Part shown: in pieces, positions 18,080 to 26,911 of the stretch | Position numbering within the stretch: the stretch's first letter is position 1 | How the letters are laid out: each line of letters starts with the position of its first letter | Assembly (NCBI GenBank): GCA_021733665.1 | Contig: JAHREI010000004.1 | Location: forward strand, 124,001-188,000 | Direction: 5' to 3' | Source of the DNA: Bacillus subtilis | GTDB lineage: Bacteria > Pseudomonadota > Alphaproteobacteria > Rhizobiales > Rhizobiaceae | DNA length: 64,000 nt | Program-made: the position numbers and the translations under genes | Notes under the pieces: generated by a model | Told to the model about the DNA's origin: nothing | The model's database searches: none | Seen by the model: the letters and a program-made list of their open reading frames with translations, nothing else

Positions 18080-19756
18080 TTAACCTTCTGTAACAGCTTT
18101 CAGGCGTGTGCCGCCAAGCATGCCTTTTTCTTCCAGCACCGGGTAGGCCATCGAAGCCAGCAGCGAGTTGATCTGTTTGAGATCGCGGATCGTATCCAGA
18201 TGGATTGAACTGGTTTCAACGCTGCGCACTGTTCCTTCACGAAGACGCTGGAAATGCATTTCACTGGTGCGTTTTTCCATATCCCGCAGGTGGTCTTTTT
18301 CACGCACAAGCTGACGCGCGGTATAGCTGTCGCGTGATACCAGCACGTTAAAGGCCAGATGCGCGTTGGATACGACCATAGCGTGGAATTCTGTCAGCTC
18401 GTCCCAGCCTTCTTCGGTGAACTCCAGTTTGCGATCCATTTTCTTCTGCACATGCACCAGCATGTTACGCACGATAATGTCGCCGACCTGTTCCAGTTTA
18501 ACGCAGGCACCAAGCAGTTCCTGAGTGCGCAGGGCTTCGTCTTCGGTCAGCTTTTGTGTTGCCAGCTTGGCCAGATAGAGTTTGATCGCAGCATGGCGCG
18601 CATCCAGACGATCATCCAACTTGGCCAGTTCATTAATGCTCACCTGATCCGGCTTCTCATACAGATCAATGATACGGCGCAGCATAACGTCAACCGTTTC
18701 ACAGGTGCGCACAACTTCGCGTGTGGCATTGCCGAGTGCCAGCGGCGGCGAGGTGATCACACTCATATCCAGTGCGCTGATTTCCTGCGTGAAAATGGTT
18801 TCACTCGGAGCTTCCTGCTTGGCTTTAAGATTAACCAGTGCTTCTGTGGCACGCAGAACCAGACCGGAGAGCGGGATACCCGCAACCAGTATGATCATGT
18901 TGAACAGGATATGCGTGTTCACAACCTGACTGACCGGATCAGAGCCGATGAAGTCGACAGATGGTTTAAAGGTCAGGAACAGGATCAGAATAATCAGCGA
19001 TCCGGCACCGCGCATCAGTAGATTGCCCAATGGCACAACGCGGGTTTCCGGCGGTGCGTTACGGGTGAGCAATGGTGCGATAATAGACGAGCCGAGATTG
19101 ACGCCCAGTACCATGACGACAGCAAGATCCGGATGGATCAGTCCGCGTGACGCGAAAGAAATCAGCAGAATGATGGCGGCAATGGAAGAGTGAAACAGCC
19201 ATGTCATCAGCGCTGCAAGCAGATAGGTGGTGACCGGATCGCTCGCCAGATAATTGACAATGACCGGCAGCAACTGGCTGTCGCGCAGCGGTGTAGTTGC
19301 TTCGCCTGTCAGTTCCAGCGAGAGAATAAGCAGGCCGATGCCGACTAGAATTTTACCATTCTGCCGCCAGAACAGGCGCTCGGAAGACATGGACAGAAAA
19401 GTACCTGCCACCAAAGCCAGCGGCACCAGAAGAGTCAGGTCATAGCTGAGGATCTTAACAACAAGGGCAGAGCCAAGCTCGCCGCCGCGCACAGCCATAA
19501 GGCCTGCGACGCCGCTGACAAAGCCTGCGCCGACAAAAGAACCAACCAGCAAAGTGACGGCGGTGGAGCTTTGCAGGCATACGGCCAGCAGCACGCCAAA
19601 GCTCACGGCGAGTAGTGGGTTTTGCATATATTTGCGCAGTCGTCGTCGCAAACGGTCACCATAGGCGCTTTCAACGCCTGCCCGAACCATACGTGTTGCC
19701 CATAACAACAACGCGACTGCTCCTGCCAGATGCAGGAGAACGACTGAACCATTCAA
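18080..19756 (-). CDS. Na+/phosphate cotransporter family protein with PhoU-like tail
   Basis: Predicted inner-membrane sodium-phosphate symporter, 558 residues. The N-terminal half (about residues 1-310) holds the two Na/Pi repeats, with the paired QSSTAVTLLVGSFVGAG and FHSSIAAIILLISFASRG segments that form the substrate pathway. The C-terminal part (about 340-545) is helical and charged, like PhoU. A PHO box lies about 235 bases upstream on the same strand, so PhoB control under phosphate limitation is likely. It is inserted between yqeY and dnaG in the opposite orientation, separated from yqeY by a shared terminator. Confidence 0.88.
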   Translation of the reverse strand: MNGSVVLLHLAGAVALLLWATRMVRAGVESAYGDRLRRRLRKYMQNPLLAVSFGVLLAVCLQSSTAVTLLVGSFVGAGFVSGVAGLMAVRGGELGSALVVKILSYDLTLLVPLALVAGTFLSMSSERLFWRQNGKILVGIGLLILSLELTGEATTPLRDSQLLPVIVNYLASDPVTTYLLAALMTWLFHSSIAAIILLISFASRGLIHPDLAVVMVLGVNLGSSIIAPLLTRNAPPETRVVPLGNLLMRGAGSLIILILFLTFKPSVDFIGSDPVSQVVNTHILFNMIILVAGIPLSGLVLRATEALVNLKAKQEAPSETIFTQEISALDMSVITSPPLALGNATREVVRTCETVDVMLRRIIDLYEKPDQVSINELAKLDDRLDARHAAIKLYLAKLATQKLTEDEALRTQELLGACVKLEQVGDIIVRNMLVHVQKKMDRKLEFTEEGWDELTEFHAMVVSNAHLAFNVLVSRDSYTARQLVREKDHLRDMEKRTSEMHFQRLREGTVRSVETSSIHLDTIRDLKQINSLLASMAYPVLEEKGMLGGTRLKAVTEG

Positions 19757-20268
19757 ATGCGTATTCCTTTTTATTGCTGGATGATTAGCTCATCCTTGTT
19801 TGTTCCCGGTTTTTAGCTCCGGATGATCCGTTTCTGGACACACTGCCAGCGTATAGAGGGCGCACTTGCAGAATGTTCGGGACGGATAATTGCCGTGCAA
19901 AAATCATGCACTGGCTAATCAATTTAGGCATATTATCTTTAATTTGGAAGAGGGGAGATACCTCTGAAAGATGATATTTAAAGTTTTCATGACAAATTTA
20001 TGACATTTAGCCGACTAACGCTTATTCCTTTGTTTTCAGGCTGCAAGGCGTATTATTGTGCATGATTGAATAAGATCATAAGCAATAATTATGACAGTTG
20101 TGTTGTTTACTTATAGAAGGAGCCGCACCAATATGTGTGTAGCGGGGAAAGATATGGCTGACAGGCGTGTTTTTCCGTAATTCGTGCTATTACATAGAAG
20201 AGCAGTCAGACTGTTCAGGCTTACCGGACTGTTGCCGGTAAGATAGTTTAGAGAGAATTTAGAGGCGT
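19757..20268. other. Divergent intergenic region Na-Pi cotransporter / dnaG
   Basis: Contains the PHO box at 19989-20006, a single further ATGACAG half-site at 20091, and the dnaG ribosome-binding site (AGAGG). No gene is visible. Confidence 0.6.
19989..20006 (-). promoter_or_regulatory. PHO box (PhoB-binding site)
   Basis: On the minus strand the site reads ATGTCAT-AAAT-TTGTCAT, two mismatches from the rhizobial consensus CTGTCAT-N4-CTGTCAT with the exact spacing. It is oriented toward the Na+/phosphate cotransporter gene. Confidence 0.75.
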
Positions 20269-22242
20269 ATGCGTTTCCCCCCGTCCTTCCTTGATGAAAT
20301 CCGCGAGCGCGTTCCGATATCGACAGTGATCGGGACACGGGTGAGCTTTGATCGCAAGAAAACCAACGCATCCAAGGGCGATTACTGGGCATGCTGCCCT
20401 TTCCACGGGGAAAAGAGCCCGAGCTTTCACTGTGAGGATCGCAAAGGCCGTTACCATTGCTTCGGCTGTGGTGTGACCGGTGATCATTTCCGTTTTTTGA
20501 CCGAGCTGGAAGGTCTGAGCTTTCCTGAAGCTGTGACCCGCATTGCTGACATGGCCGGTGTGCCGATGCCAGTGATGGATGCGGAACAGCAAAAGCGCGA
20601 AGAAAAACGCGGCACACTCTATGATGTCATGGAACTGGCGGCAGGCTTTTTTGAAGATCAGTTGCAGGCTTCCGTTGGTGCCAAGCCGCGGTCTTATTTG
20701 CGCGATCGCGGATTGAGTGCCCAGACACAGGCCGAATTCCGCATCGGTTATGCGCCGGAAGGGCGCAATATTCTGAAAGAATATCTGGCATCCAAAGGTG
20801 CAACGCGCGAGCAGATCGAGGCCTGTGGCATGGTGGTGCATGGCGAAGGCATTGCTGTGTCTTATGACCGTTTCCGTGATCGCATTATGTTTCCGATTAC
20901 CGATAGCCGTAACCGCGTTATTGCTTTTGGCGGGCGCGCGATGTCGGCGGATGCACCGGCCAAATATCTCAACTCGCCGGAAACCGAGCTGTTTCATAAA
21001 GGGCGTGTGCTCTACAATATGGTACGAGCACGTCGCGCTTGTCAGGCGCAGCATGGCGAGGAAGCCAAACCGGTTATTGCTGTTGAAGGCTACATGGATG
21101 TGATCGCGCTGGCGCAGGCAGGCTTCAATGAAGTTGTGGCACCGCTGGGAACTGCCTTGACCGAAGAGCAGATGGCTTTGCTCTGGCGTATCAGTCCTGA
21201 GCCAGTTTTGTGCTTTGACGGTGATCAGGCAGGTTTACGCGCGGCTTACCGTGCAGTCGATACCGGTTTGCCGAATTTGCAGCCGGGCAAATCGCTGGCT
21301 TTTGCTCTGCTGCCTGATGGCAAAGATCCGGATGATCTGGTCAAGGAGCAGGGGGCTTCTGCTTTCAGAGCCGTGCTACAAGACGCTAAACCACTGGCAG
21401 AAATGCTTTGGATGCGTGAAACCGCTGGCGGGAATTTTGAAACGCCGGAACGCCGCGCGGAATTAGATGCGCGGATGCGCACCCATGTGGCGCGTATCAA
21501 GGATGAGAGCGTCAAACATTATTACAGCCAGCACATGCGTGAAAAATCGCAGAGCTTTTTTGGCCCGAAATGGGGGCGGCAGAATGCTGGTAAGCAGGCC
21601 GGTGGCTTTGGCGGTAAAGGTAATTTTCAACCGCAGCGCGGCAAAGGTGGCGGCTTTGGCGGTGGTTTTGGCAATGCAACGTCAACCAAGGCTTCTGATA
21701 GTCTGACTCGATCGGCGATTGTTAAAGGCGGATCATCTGCACCAAGTCTGCGTGAAGCGACGATTGTGCTGACACTGATCAATCATCCGCCATTGATTGA
21801 TGAGAATTTTGAAATTGTAGCAACACTGGAACTTAGTCATGCGGGGCTGACAGCATTGCATGCAGCGGTTCTCGATGTGATGGCCAGTCATCTCGCAGAA
21901 GACGGCAAAGCCATGCGCAAGACGCTCAATGAAAGCGGTTTTGCTGAATTGCTTGATGAGCTTGAGCTGGTTGTGCGTCGTGCGCGCCTGTGGCCTGCCA
22001 CGCTTTTGGCAGCAGAGGATGATGCCCGCGAGGCGCTCAAACAGGCGATGCACTTGCATCTGCGGGCGCGGACACTACATAAAGAACTAAGAGCCGTAGA
22101 GGAGGCTCTTACTACTGAAGCTTCAGCGGAGGTTTTTGCACGTTTGATTGATATTCAAAGTGAAATTCGCAAGGCTGATGCGACTGAGGCGCTGATTGAA
22201 GGCTTCGGGCAATCTTCAGGACGACCACCCGGCGGATTTTAA
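20269..22242 (+). CDS. dnaG: DNA primase
   Basis: Synthesises RNA primers at replication forks. The 657-residue protein has the CHC2 zinc-binding domain (C43, H46, C64, C67). The primase core follows, with the YLNSPETELFHKGRVLYN motif and a TOPRIM fold containing VEGYMDVIALAQAG and CFDGDQAG. The C-terminal domain binds DnaB helicase. Between core and C-terminal domain lies an unusual glycine-rich stretch, about residues 437-478, with repeated GGFGG and RGKGGG units, probably a flexible linker. The ATG is preceded by AGAGG. rpoD follows 460 bases downstream, as in most bacteria. Confidence 0.97.
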   Translation: MRFPPSFLDEIRERVPISTVIGTRVSFDRKKTNASKGDYWACCPFHGEKSPSFHCEDRKGRYHCFGCGVTGDHFRFLTELEGLSFPEAVTRIADMAGVPMPVMDAEQQKREEKRGTLYDVMELAAGFFEDQLQASVGAKPRSYLRDRGLSAQTQAEFRIGYAPEGRNILKEYLASKGATREQIEACGMVVHGEGIAVSYDRFRDRIMFPITDSRNRVIAFGGRAMSADAPAKYLNSPETELFHKGRVLYNMVRARRACQAQHGEEAKPVIAVEGYMDVIALAQAGFNEVVAPLGTALTEEQMALLWRISPEPVLCFDGDQAGLRAAYRAVDTGLPNLQPGKSLAFALLPDGKDPDDLVKEQGASAFRAVLQDAKPLAEMLWMRETAGGNFETPERRAELDARMRTHVARIKDESVKHYYSQHMREKSQSFFGPKWGRQNAGKQAGGFGGKGNFQPQRGKGGGFGGGFGNATSTKASDSLTRSAIVKGGSSAPSLREATIVLTLINHPPLIDENFEIVATLELSHAGLTALHAAVLDVMASHLAEDGKAMRKTLNESGFAELLDELELVVRRARLWPATLLAAEDDAREALKQAMHLHLRARTLHKELRAVEEALTTEASAEVFARLIDIQSEIRKADATEALIEGFGQSSGRPPGGF

Positions 22243-22702
22243 CGGGAACCTGAAAATGAGCGAAAATGAATATAAACACGTCAAAAAGGGGTGTTTGAAC
22301 TGAAATTCGCCGAAAATTGAACTCTTTAGTGGTTAACCGGCGTCACACTGTCGCGAATCTACATAAATGATTCGCTTTTTTCGAACGAATCATATGAGTC
22401 GCATTCTTTGACTGTGTCGGTGAAGACGTGTCAGCTGCTCAAAAGATGAGCACGGACAAGATAAGAACAATGGTTCATTACCGTTACAAGGTCAATAAGG
22501 GGCTGAACAGCCTCTGTAAATACGAAATTTGAAAACCGCTGTTTTATTTGCCGCAGGTTGCAATGAACACGGTTAATCCGGTTTTAACGTGAAAGCGCTA
22601 TTGCCGGTACTATCGATAGTCACGGGGCATAACGCGAATCGCTCGTTTTGTTGTTCATTCTGCCCGATGGACAAAACGAACTGATCGTCTGGAGATAAAT
22701 AT
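22243..22702. other. dnaG-rpoD intergenic region
   Basis: Long rpoD leader region without a gene. An 8-base inverted repeat (ATGATTCG...CGAATCAT, about 22366-22394) has a T-run in its loop rather than after it, so it is not a standard terminator. GGAG lies eight bases before the rpoD ATG. Confidence 0.45.
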
Positions 22703-24724
22703 ATGGCAACGAAGACAAAGGAAAACGAAGAAGCTGAAGTCGAGCGCGATGGCGCGACCGATGGGCCGCTTCTCGACCTTTCAGACGACGCTGTCAAGAA
22801 AATGATCAAGCTCGCCAAGAAACGTGGCTATGTCACGATGGACGAGCTGAATGCCGTGCTGCCTTCTGAAGAAGTTACATCCGAGCAAATCGAAGACACA
22901 ATGTCGATGCTGTCCGATATGGGCATCAATGTTGTTGAGGACGACGAGCAGGATGCCGACGCAGAAGAGCGCGACGATGACAGTGAAGAAAGCGGCGGTG
23001 ATCTGGTAGAAGCCGGCGGCACCGCGCTTGCAACAACAACAACCAAAAAAGAACCAACGGATCGTACCGACGATCCGGTGCGCATGTATTTGCGCGAAAT
23101 GGGTTCGGTTGAACTGTTGTCGCGTGAAGGTGAAATCGCGATTGCCAAGCGTATTGAAGCTGGCCGCGAAACAATGATTGCCGGACTTTGCGAAAGCCCA
23201 CTGACCTTTCAGGCTCTGATTATCTGGCGTGAAGCGCTCAATGATCAGCAGATTTTGCTGCGTGAAATCATTGACCTTGAAACCACTTATGCGGGTCCTG
23301 AAGCCAAACAGGCACCGGTTATTGAGCGCGTTGAAGAACAGCCTGCACGCGGCGATGAAAAGCCTGGTCGCCGTTCGCGCGATGATGATGACATCACCAA
23401 TGTCGGTGGTGAAGTTCAGGAAGAATATGACGAGGATGAAGACGATGAGGCCAATCTGTCGCTCGCTGCGATGGAAGCTGAATTGCGTCCTCAGGTCATG
23501 GAAACGCTCGATCTGATTGCCGACACCTATAAGAAACTGCGTAAATTGCAGGATCAGCAGGTGGAAGGTCGCTTAGCTGCTGCCGGTGAATTGTCGACCT
23601 CGCAGGAGCGTCGCTACAAGGAACTGAAAGATCAGCTGATCAAGGCCGTTAAGTCGCTGTCGCTGAACCAGAACCGTATTGAATCGTTGGTTGAGCAGCT
23701 TTACGACATTAACAAGCGCCTTGTTCAGAACGAAGGTAAGCTCCTGCGCCTTGCAGAATCTTTCGGCGTGCGCCGTGAAGAATTCCTCAAAGAATATCAG
23801 GGCAATGAGCTTGACCCGAACTGGACTGACCGTCTTGAAACCCTGACAGCTCGTGGCTGGAAAGAGTTTGTTGCTAAAGAAAAACGCGGCATTGATAATC
23901 TGCGTTCGGAAATTCAGAATCTGGCCACTGAAACCGCGATTTCAATCGGTGAATTCCGCCGCATTGTTAATCAGGTGCAGAAGGGTGAGCGCGAAGCAAC
24001 CATTGCTAAGAAAGAAATGGTTGAAGCAAACCTGCGTCTCGTGATTTCGATTGCCAAGAAATACACCAACCGTGGTCTGCAGTTCCTTGATCTTATTCAG
24101 GAGGGCAATATCGGTCTGATGAAGGCGGTTGATAAGTTTGAATATCGCCGTGGCTATAAGTTCTCGACTTATGCGACATGGTGGATCAGACAGGCGATTA
24201 CCCGTTCTATCGCGGATCAGGCACGCACCATTCGTATTCCGGTGCATATGATCGAAACGATCAACAAAATCGTTCGTACATCGCGCCAGATGCTGCATGA
24301 AATCGGCCGTGAACCGACACCGGAAGAACTGGCTGAAAAGCTTGCTATGCCTTTGGAAAAAGTGCGTAAGGTTCTCAAGATCGCTAAAGAGCCTATCTCC
24401 CTTGAAACGCCTGTTGGTGATGAAGAAGATTCACATCTGGGCGATTTCATCGAAGATAAGAATGCGCTGCTGCCGATTGATGCGGCCATTCAGGCAAACC
24501 TGCGCGATACCACGACCCGCGTTCTGGCATCGCTGACCCCGCGTGAAGAACGTGTTCTGCGTATGCGTTTCGGTATTGGTATGAATACCGACCATACGCT
24601 TGAAGAAGTTGGTCAGCAGTTCTCGGTTACCCGTGAGCGTATCCGTCAGATCGAGGCAAAAGCCTTGCGTAAGCTGAAGCATCCGAGCCGCTCGCGTAAA
24701 TTGCGCTCGTTCCTGGATAGCTAA
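22703..24724 (+). CDS. rpoD: RNA polymerase housekeeping sigma factor
   Basis: Primary sigma-70 factor, 673 residues. Region 1.1 is at the N-terminus (about residues 25-85), followed by an acidic Asp/Glu-rich stretch and region 1.2 ([11 protein letters not shown]). After a long non-conserved region come region 2, with [27 protein letters not shown] and the -10-recognising [15 protein letters not shown], then region 3. Region 4 ([16 protein letters not shown] and the [17 protein letters not shown] helix) reads the -35. The order dnaG-rpoD is the classical macromolecular-synthesis arrangement; rpsU is not present upstream. A terminator follows. Confidence 0.98.
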   Translation: MATKTKENEEAEVERDGATDGPLLDLSDDAVKKMIKLAKKRGYVTMDELNAVLPSEEVTSEQIEDTMSMLSDMGINVVEDDEQDADAEERDDDSEESGGDLVEAGGTALATTTTKKEPTDRTDDPVRMYLREMGSVELLSREGEIAIAKRIEAGRETMIAGLCESPLTFQALIIWREALNDQQILLREIIDLETTYAGPEAKQAPVIERVEEQPARGDEKPGRRSRDDDDITNVGGEVQEEYDEDEDDEANLSLAAMEAELRPQVMETLDLIADTYKKLRKLQDQQVEGRLAAAGELSTSQERRYKELKDQLIKAVKSLSLNQNRIESLVEQLYDINKRLVQNEGKLLRLAESFGVRREEFLKEYQGNELDPNWTDRLETLTARGWKEFVAKEKRGIDNLRSEIQNLATETAISIGEFRRIVNQVQKGEREATIAKKEMVEANLRLVISIAKKYTNRGLQFLDLIQEGNIGLMKAVDKFEYRRGYKFSTYATWWIRQAITRSIADQARTIRIPVHMIETINKIVRTSRQMLHEIGREPTPEELAEKLAMPLEKVRKVLKIAKEPISLETPVGDEEDSHLGDFIEDKNALLPIDAAIQANLRDTTTRVLASLTPREERVLRMRFGIGMNTDHTLEEVGQQFSVTRERIRQIEAKALRKLKHPSRSRKLRSFLDS

Positions 24725-24732
24725 AAAATAAA

Positions 24733-24765
24733 AGATGCCGTCATCCCTGTGGTGGCGGCATTTTT
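24733..24765 (+). terminator. rpoD terminator
   Basis: ATGCCG...CGGCAT stem (24735-24761) followed by TTTTT, ten bases after the stop codon. Confidence 0.8.
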
Positions 24766-24843
24766 CTAGAGCGTGTCATGCCCAAGCTGGATTACGGTGA
24801 TCGCTCTCAATTCTTGTAACTGTGAAATGCTCTGGGGGATGGA

Positions 24844-25137
24844 ATGTCTTTTCTGAAACGTCTTTTTGGCCTTGGTGGTTCTGAAGCTACTGACAGTAAA
24901 GAACAGGCTGAACCGGTAAGCAGTGAGCATAAAGGCTTCATCATTCTGGCAACGCCTTATAATGAAGGCGGACAGTTTCAGACATGCGGTCTGATCCGCA
25001 AAGAAATTGATGGTGTTTTGCAAGAACATAAATTCATCCGTGCAGATCGCTTTGCGACAATGGATGATGCAGTGAATATTACCCTCATCAAAGCGCGTCA
25101 GATCATTGATGAGCAGGGTGAGGGCTTGTTTCGCTAA
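24844..25137 (+). CDS. HlyU-family protein
   Basis: Small cytoplasmic protein of 97 residues matching the HlyU family, named after the Vibrio haemolysin activator. The family's core features are visible: an amphipathic N-terminus (MSFLKRLFGLGG), the YNEGGQFQTCGLIRKE segment with a single cysteine, and the HKFIRADRFATMDDAVNITLIKARQIIDEQG helix region. In alphaproteobacteria these proteins are widespread and of unknown target; DNA binding is not obvious here. It stands alone after the rpoD terminator, and a dispersed palindromic repeat begins about 17 bases after its stop. Confidence 0.8.
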   Translation: MSFLKRLFGLGGSEATDSKEQAEPVSSEHKGFIILATPYNEGGQFQTCGLIRKEIDGVLQEHKFIRADRFATMDDAVNITLIKARQIIDEQGEGLFR

Positions 25138-25154
25138 ATATCTGATTTAAAAAT

Positions 25155-25260
25155 GTCGAGCTTGCCTGCAAATGGCGGTTTTTTCCGTGTCCGGTGCTCA
25201 CGTACTTTAGTACGCTCCGCTCCGTTACTCAAAAATCACCATTTTCGACGAAGCCCGACG
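25155..25260. repeat. Long palindromic repeat, copy B
   Basis: Imperfect palindrome of about 106 bases. Outer arms are GTCGAGCTT and AAGCCCGAC, inner arms GCAAATGGCGGTTTTT and AAAAATCACCATTTTCG, and the central core GTACTTTAGTAC. The core and left arm match copy A at 15483-15604. It lies just downstream of the HlyU-like gene. Confidence 0.7.
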
Positions 25261-25287
25261 TTTTTCTATTCAGATACTGTCACAGGT

Positions 25288-25315
25288 AAAGGCCCGGTCT
25301 CCGGGCCTTTTATTT
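25288..25315 (+). terminator. Terminator after the HlyU-like gene
   Basis: AAAGGCCCGG-TCT-CCGGGCCTTT hairpin followed by TATTTT. Confidence 0.8.
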
Positions 25316-25376
25316 TGAAATTGATTTATCCGGCCGCAGTTAATTTGTTACAATCATGCGGAAAGGTGAGGATGTT

Positions 25377-25823
25377 ATGAGTAAACCATTCTGGCAGACC
25401 AAAACGCTGCGTGAACTGAACAAACATGAATGGGAAAGTCTTTGTGACGGTTGCGGTCAGTGTTGTCTGCATAAGTTACAGGATGATGATACGGATGAGA
25501 TATACGGTACTGGTGTCGCTTGTACACTTTTAGACGGAACAAGCTGCCAGTGCTCGGATTATCCGAATCGCAGGAAAACTGTGCCGGATTGCGTGTTTCT
25601 GACGCCTGAAATTATTGAAACTGTGCGCTGGTTGCCTGAGACTTGTGGCTATCGCCGTGTGTCTGAGGGCAGGGATCTGGACTGGTGGCATCCGCTGGTG
25701 TCAGGTTCAAAGGAAACAGTGCATGAAGCCGGAATTTCCGTGCGTGGCAAAATCACAGCTTATGATCATGATCTGCCGGACGAAGAAGCTTTCTTAAAAC
25801 ATATGACCGGCCATATTGCCTGA
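25377..25823 (+). CDS. YcgN-family cysteine-cluster protein (UPF0260)
   Basis: Cytoplasmic protein of 148 residues from the YcgN/UPF0260 family, which belongs to the YkgJ-type putative zinc or iron-sulfur binders. The signature [12 protein letters not shown] near residue 21 clusters four cysteines. Further conserved cysteines lie in [20 protein letters not shown] and VPDCVFL, and the [18 protein letters not shown] block is characteristic. The [11 protein letters not shown] start is chosen because it is the family N-terminus and GGTGAGG lies just upstream. Function is unknown; metal binding is inferred from the cysteines. Confidence 0.88.
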   Translation: MSKPFWQTKTLRELNKHEWESLCDGCGQCCLHKLQDDDTDEIYGTGVACTLLDGTSCQCSDYPNRRKTVPDCVFLTPEIIETVRWLPETCGYRRVSEGRDLDWWHPLVSGSKETVHEAGISVRGKITAYDHDLPDEEAFLKHMTGHIA

Positions 25824-25937
25824 TAAAAAGTGATCTGATGAACTGCACATGAATGATTGATTGCTGCTGCATTCAGAAATAGCCTGCTATTTATTGGATA
25901 TTGAATTTCACAATAAAAATAATCCAAGGAGGATGCT

Positions 25938-26300
25938 ATGTCGGGTTTCTCAATGAAAGCAGCAGTTGTTTCAGGTCTGATTGGTCTTGCAGGTGTTTTG
26001 TCTGCCGGTGCTTCAGCGCAGGCCGCCACGCCGATGGTATCGGTCGCAGTGAGTGGCACGAGTGTAGGCGCGCCGGTAGTGCAGGTCAATCACCGTCATG
26101 GTCACTATAACCGTCCGCAATATCGTCCGAACCGTTATGCATGTTCGCCACGCGATGCTGCATCAAAAGCTTCGCGTATGGGTATCCGCAGTACGCGTGT
26201 TCATAGTAACCGCTCGACAATCCGCGTCTCGGGCTACCGTCATGGCCGTCCGGCAAGCGTGCTCTTTGGTAAGGCGCGTGGTTGCCCGATTCTGCGCTAA
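25938..26300 (+). CDS. Small exported basic protein of unknown function
   Basis: A 120-residue protein with a clear signal peptide (hydrophobic residues 6-25, then a cleavage-like AQA-AT near residue 30). The mature part is rich in Arg, His, Tyr and Asn (NHRHGHYNRPQYRPNRY) and contains two cysteines (CSPRDAASKASRMGIR and GCPILR), which could form a disulfide in the periplasm. I recognise no domain, though similar short exported proteins occur in Brucella and rhizobia. Translation signals are strong: AAGGAGG lies just upstream of an ATG at 25938. A terminator follows the stop, so the gene is monocistronic. Confidence 0.75.
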   Translation: MSGFSMKAAVVSGLIGLAGVLSAGASAQAATPMVSVAVSGTSVGAPVVQVNHRHGHYNRPQYRPNRYACSPRDAASKASRMGIRSTRVHSNRSTIRVSGYRHGRPASVLFGKARGCPILR

Positions 26301-26329
26301 GCAACTCCAGTTTCAATGAATTAATAATG

Positions 26330-26361
26330 AGCCGCGAATCTTTGAGCTTCGCGGCTTTTTT
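26330..26361 (+). terminator. Terminator after the exported basic protein
   Basis: GCCGCGAA...TTCGCGGC stem followed by TTTTTT. Confidence 0.85.
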
Positions 26362-26542
26362 GCTTTGAAATTGTTGCCAGTCTGTAAGGCGTGATATTTA
26401 TAGAAAAATATTATTTTACAGCAAGATATGCTGTTGTTCCTTCTGATTTAGTCATTTGATTAAAGAGGAAATGATAATGTTTCATTCATGATGCTTGTTG
26501 GTCTTGCGATCATGTATAGATTCAGGTAGATCGGAATTGTGT

Positions 26543-26619
26543 GGGCCTGTAGCTCAATTGGTCAGAGCCGGCGGCTCATAACCGCTTGGTTGGGGGTTCG
26601 AGTCCCTCCGGGCCCACCA
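26543..26619 (+). tRNA. tRNA-Ile with CAT anticodon (tRNA-Ile2, lysidine type)
   Basis: A 77-base cloverleaf including the encoded CCA end. The acceptor stem is GGGCCTG with CGGGCCC, the anticodon loop is CTCATAA, and the T-arm carries GGTTCGAGTCC. A CAT anticodon can mean elongator Met, initiator Met or Ile2. The GGGCC acceptor and the GGCGG-CTCATAA-CCGCT anticodon arm, close to E. coli ileX, favour Ile2, whose C34 is converted to lysidine by TilS. The first acceptor pair is G-C, so it is not an initiator. Confidence 0.85.
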
Positions 26620-26911
26620 TCATTCTATTTCATATAATAAATGCATAAATAAACTTGATCAAAAATCAATTAGCCAGATGGCTAGTCTAGCGGATCACTT
26701 ATTTTTATAAGTCTGCTTTTGAAAATTACTTTTCAAATGAGTGCAAAAATGCCCGAAAGGCTTCACATAGTCTGCGTAAAGCGGTTTCTGTATTTTTTAT
26801 TGCAATCAGCTCTTTTGCTTTAATGAAAAAACAGGCTGCTCACCATTTAGTTTTTTGGTGAGCAGCCTGCGATATATTCTCGGTAAAGTATCAACTAGCG
26901 TTGTGATTCAA
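26620..26911. other. AT-rich spacer between tRNA and ABC exporter
   Basis: AT-rich with no gene. It ends with the exporter's terminator at 26824-26869. I looked for a repeated tRNA 3' end that would mark an integration site and saw none. Confidence 0.5.
26824..26869 (-). terminator. Terminator of the ABC exporter gene
   Basis: Perfect 14-base stem CAGGCTGCTCACCA / TGGTGAGCAGCCTG (26832-26845 and 26856-26869). On the minus strand it is followed by six T residues. Confidence 0.85.

Noticed and set aside
20248-21054. 268-codon frame antisense to dnaG
   Set aside because: Fully inside dnaG on the opposite strand with atypical composition; dnaG is certain.
24767-24816. AGAGCG...CGCTCT pair after rpoD, resembling a RIME module
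   Set aside because: Only the six-base ends match; the interior shows no palindrome and no second module.
26543-26619. tRNA 3' end as an attachment site for an integrated element
   Set aside because: I saw no direct repeat of the tRNA end downstream, and no integrase gene.
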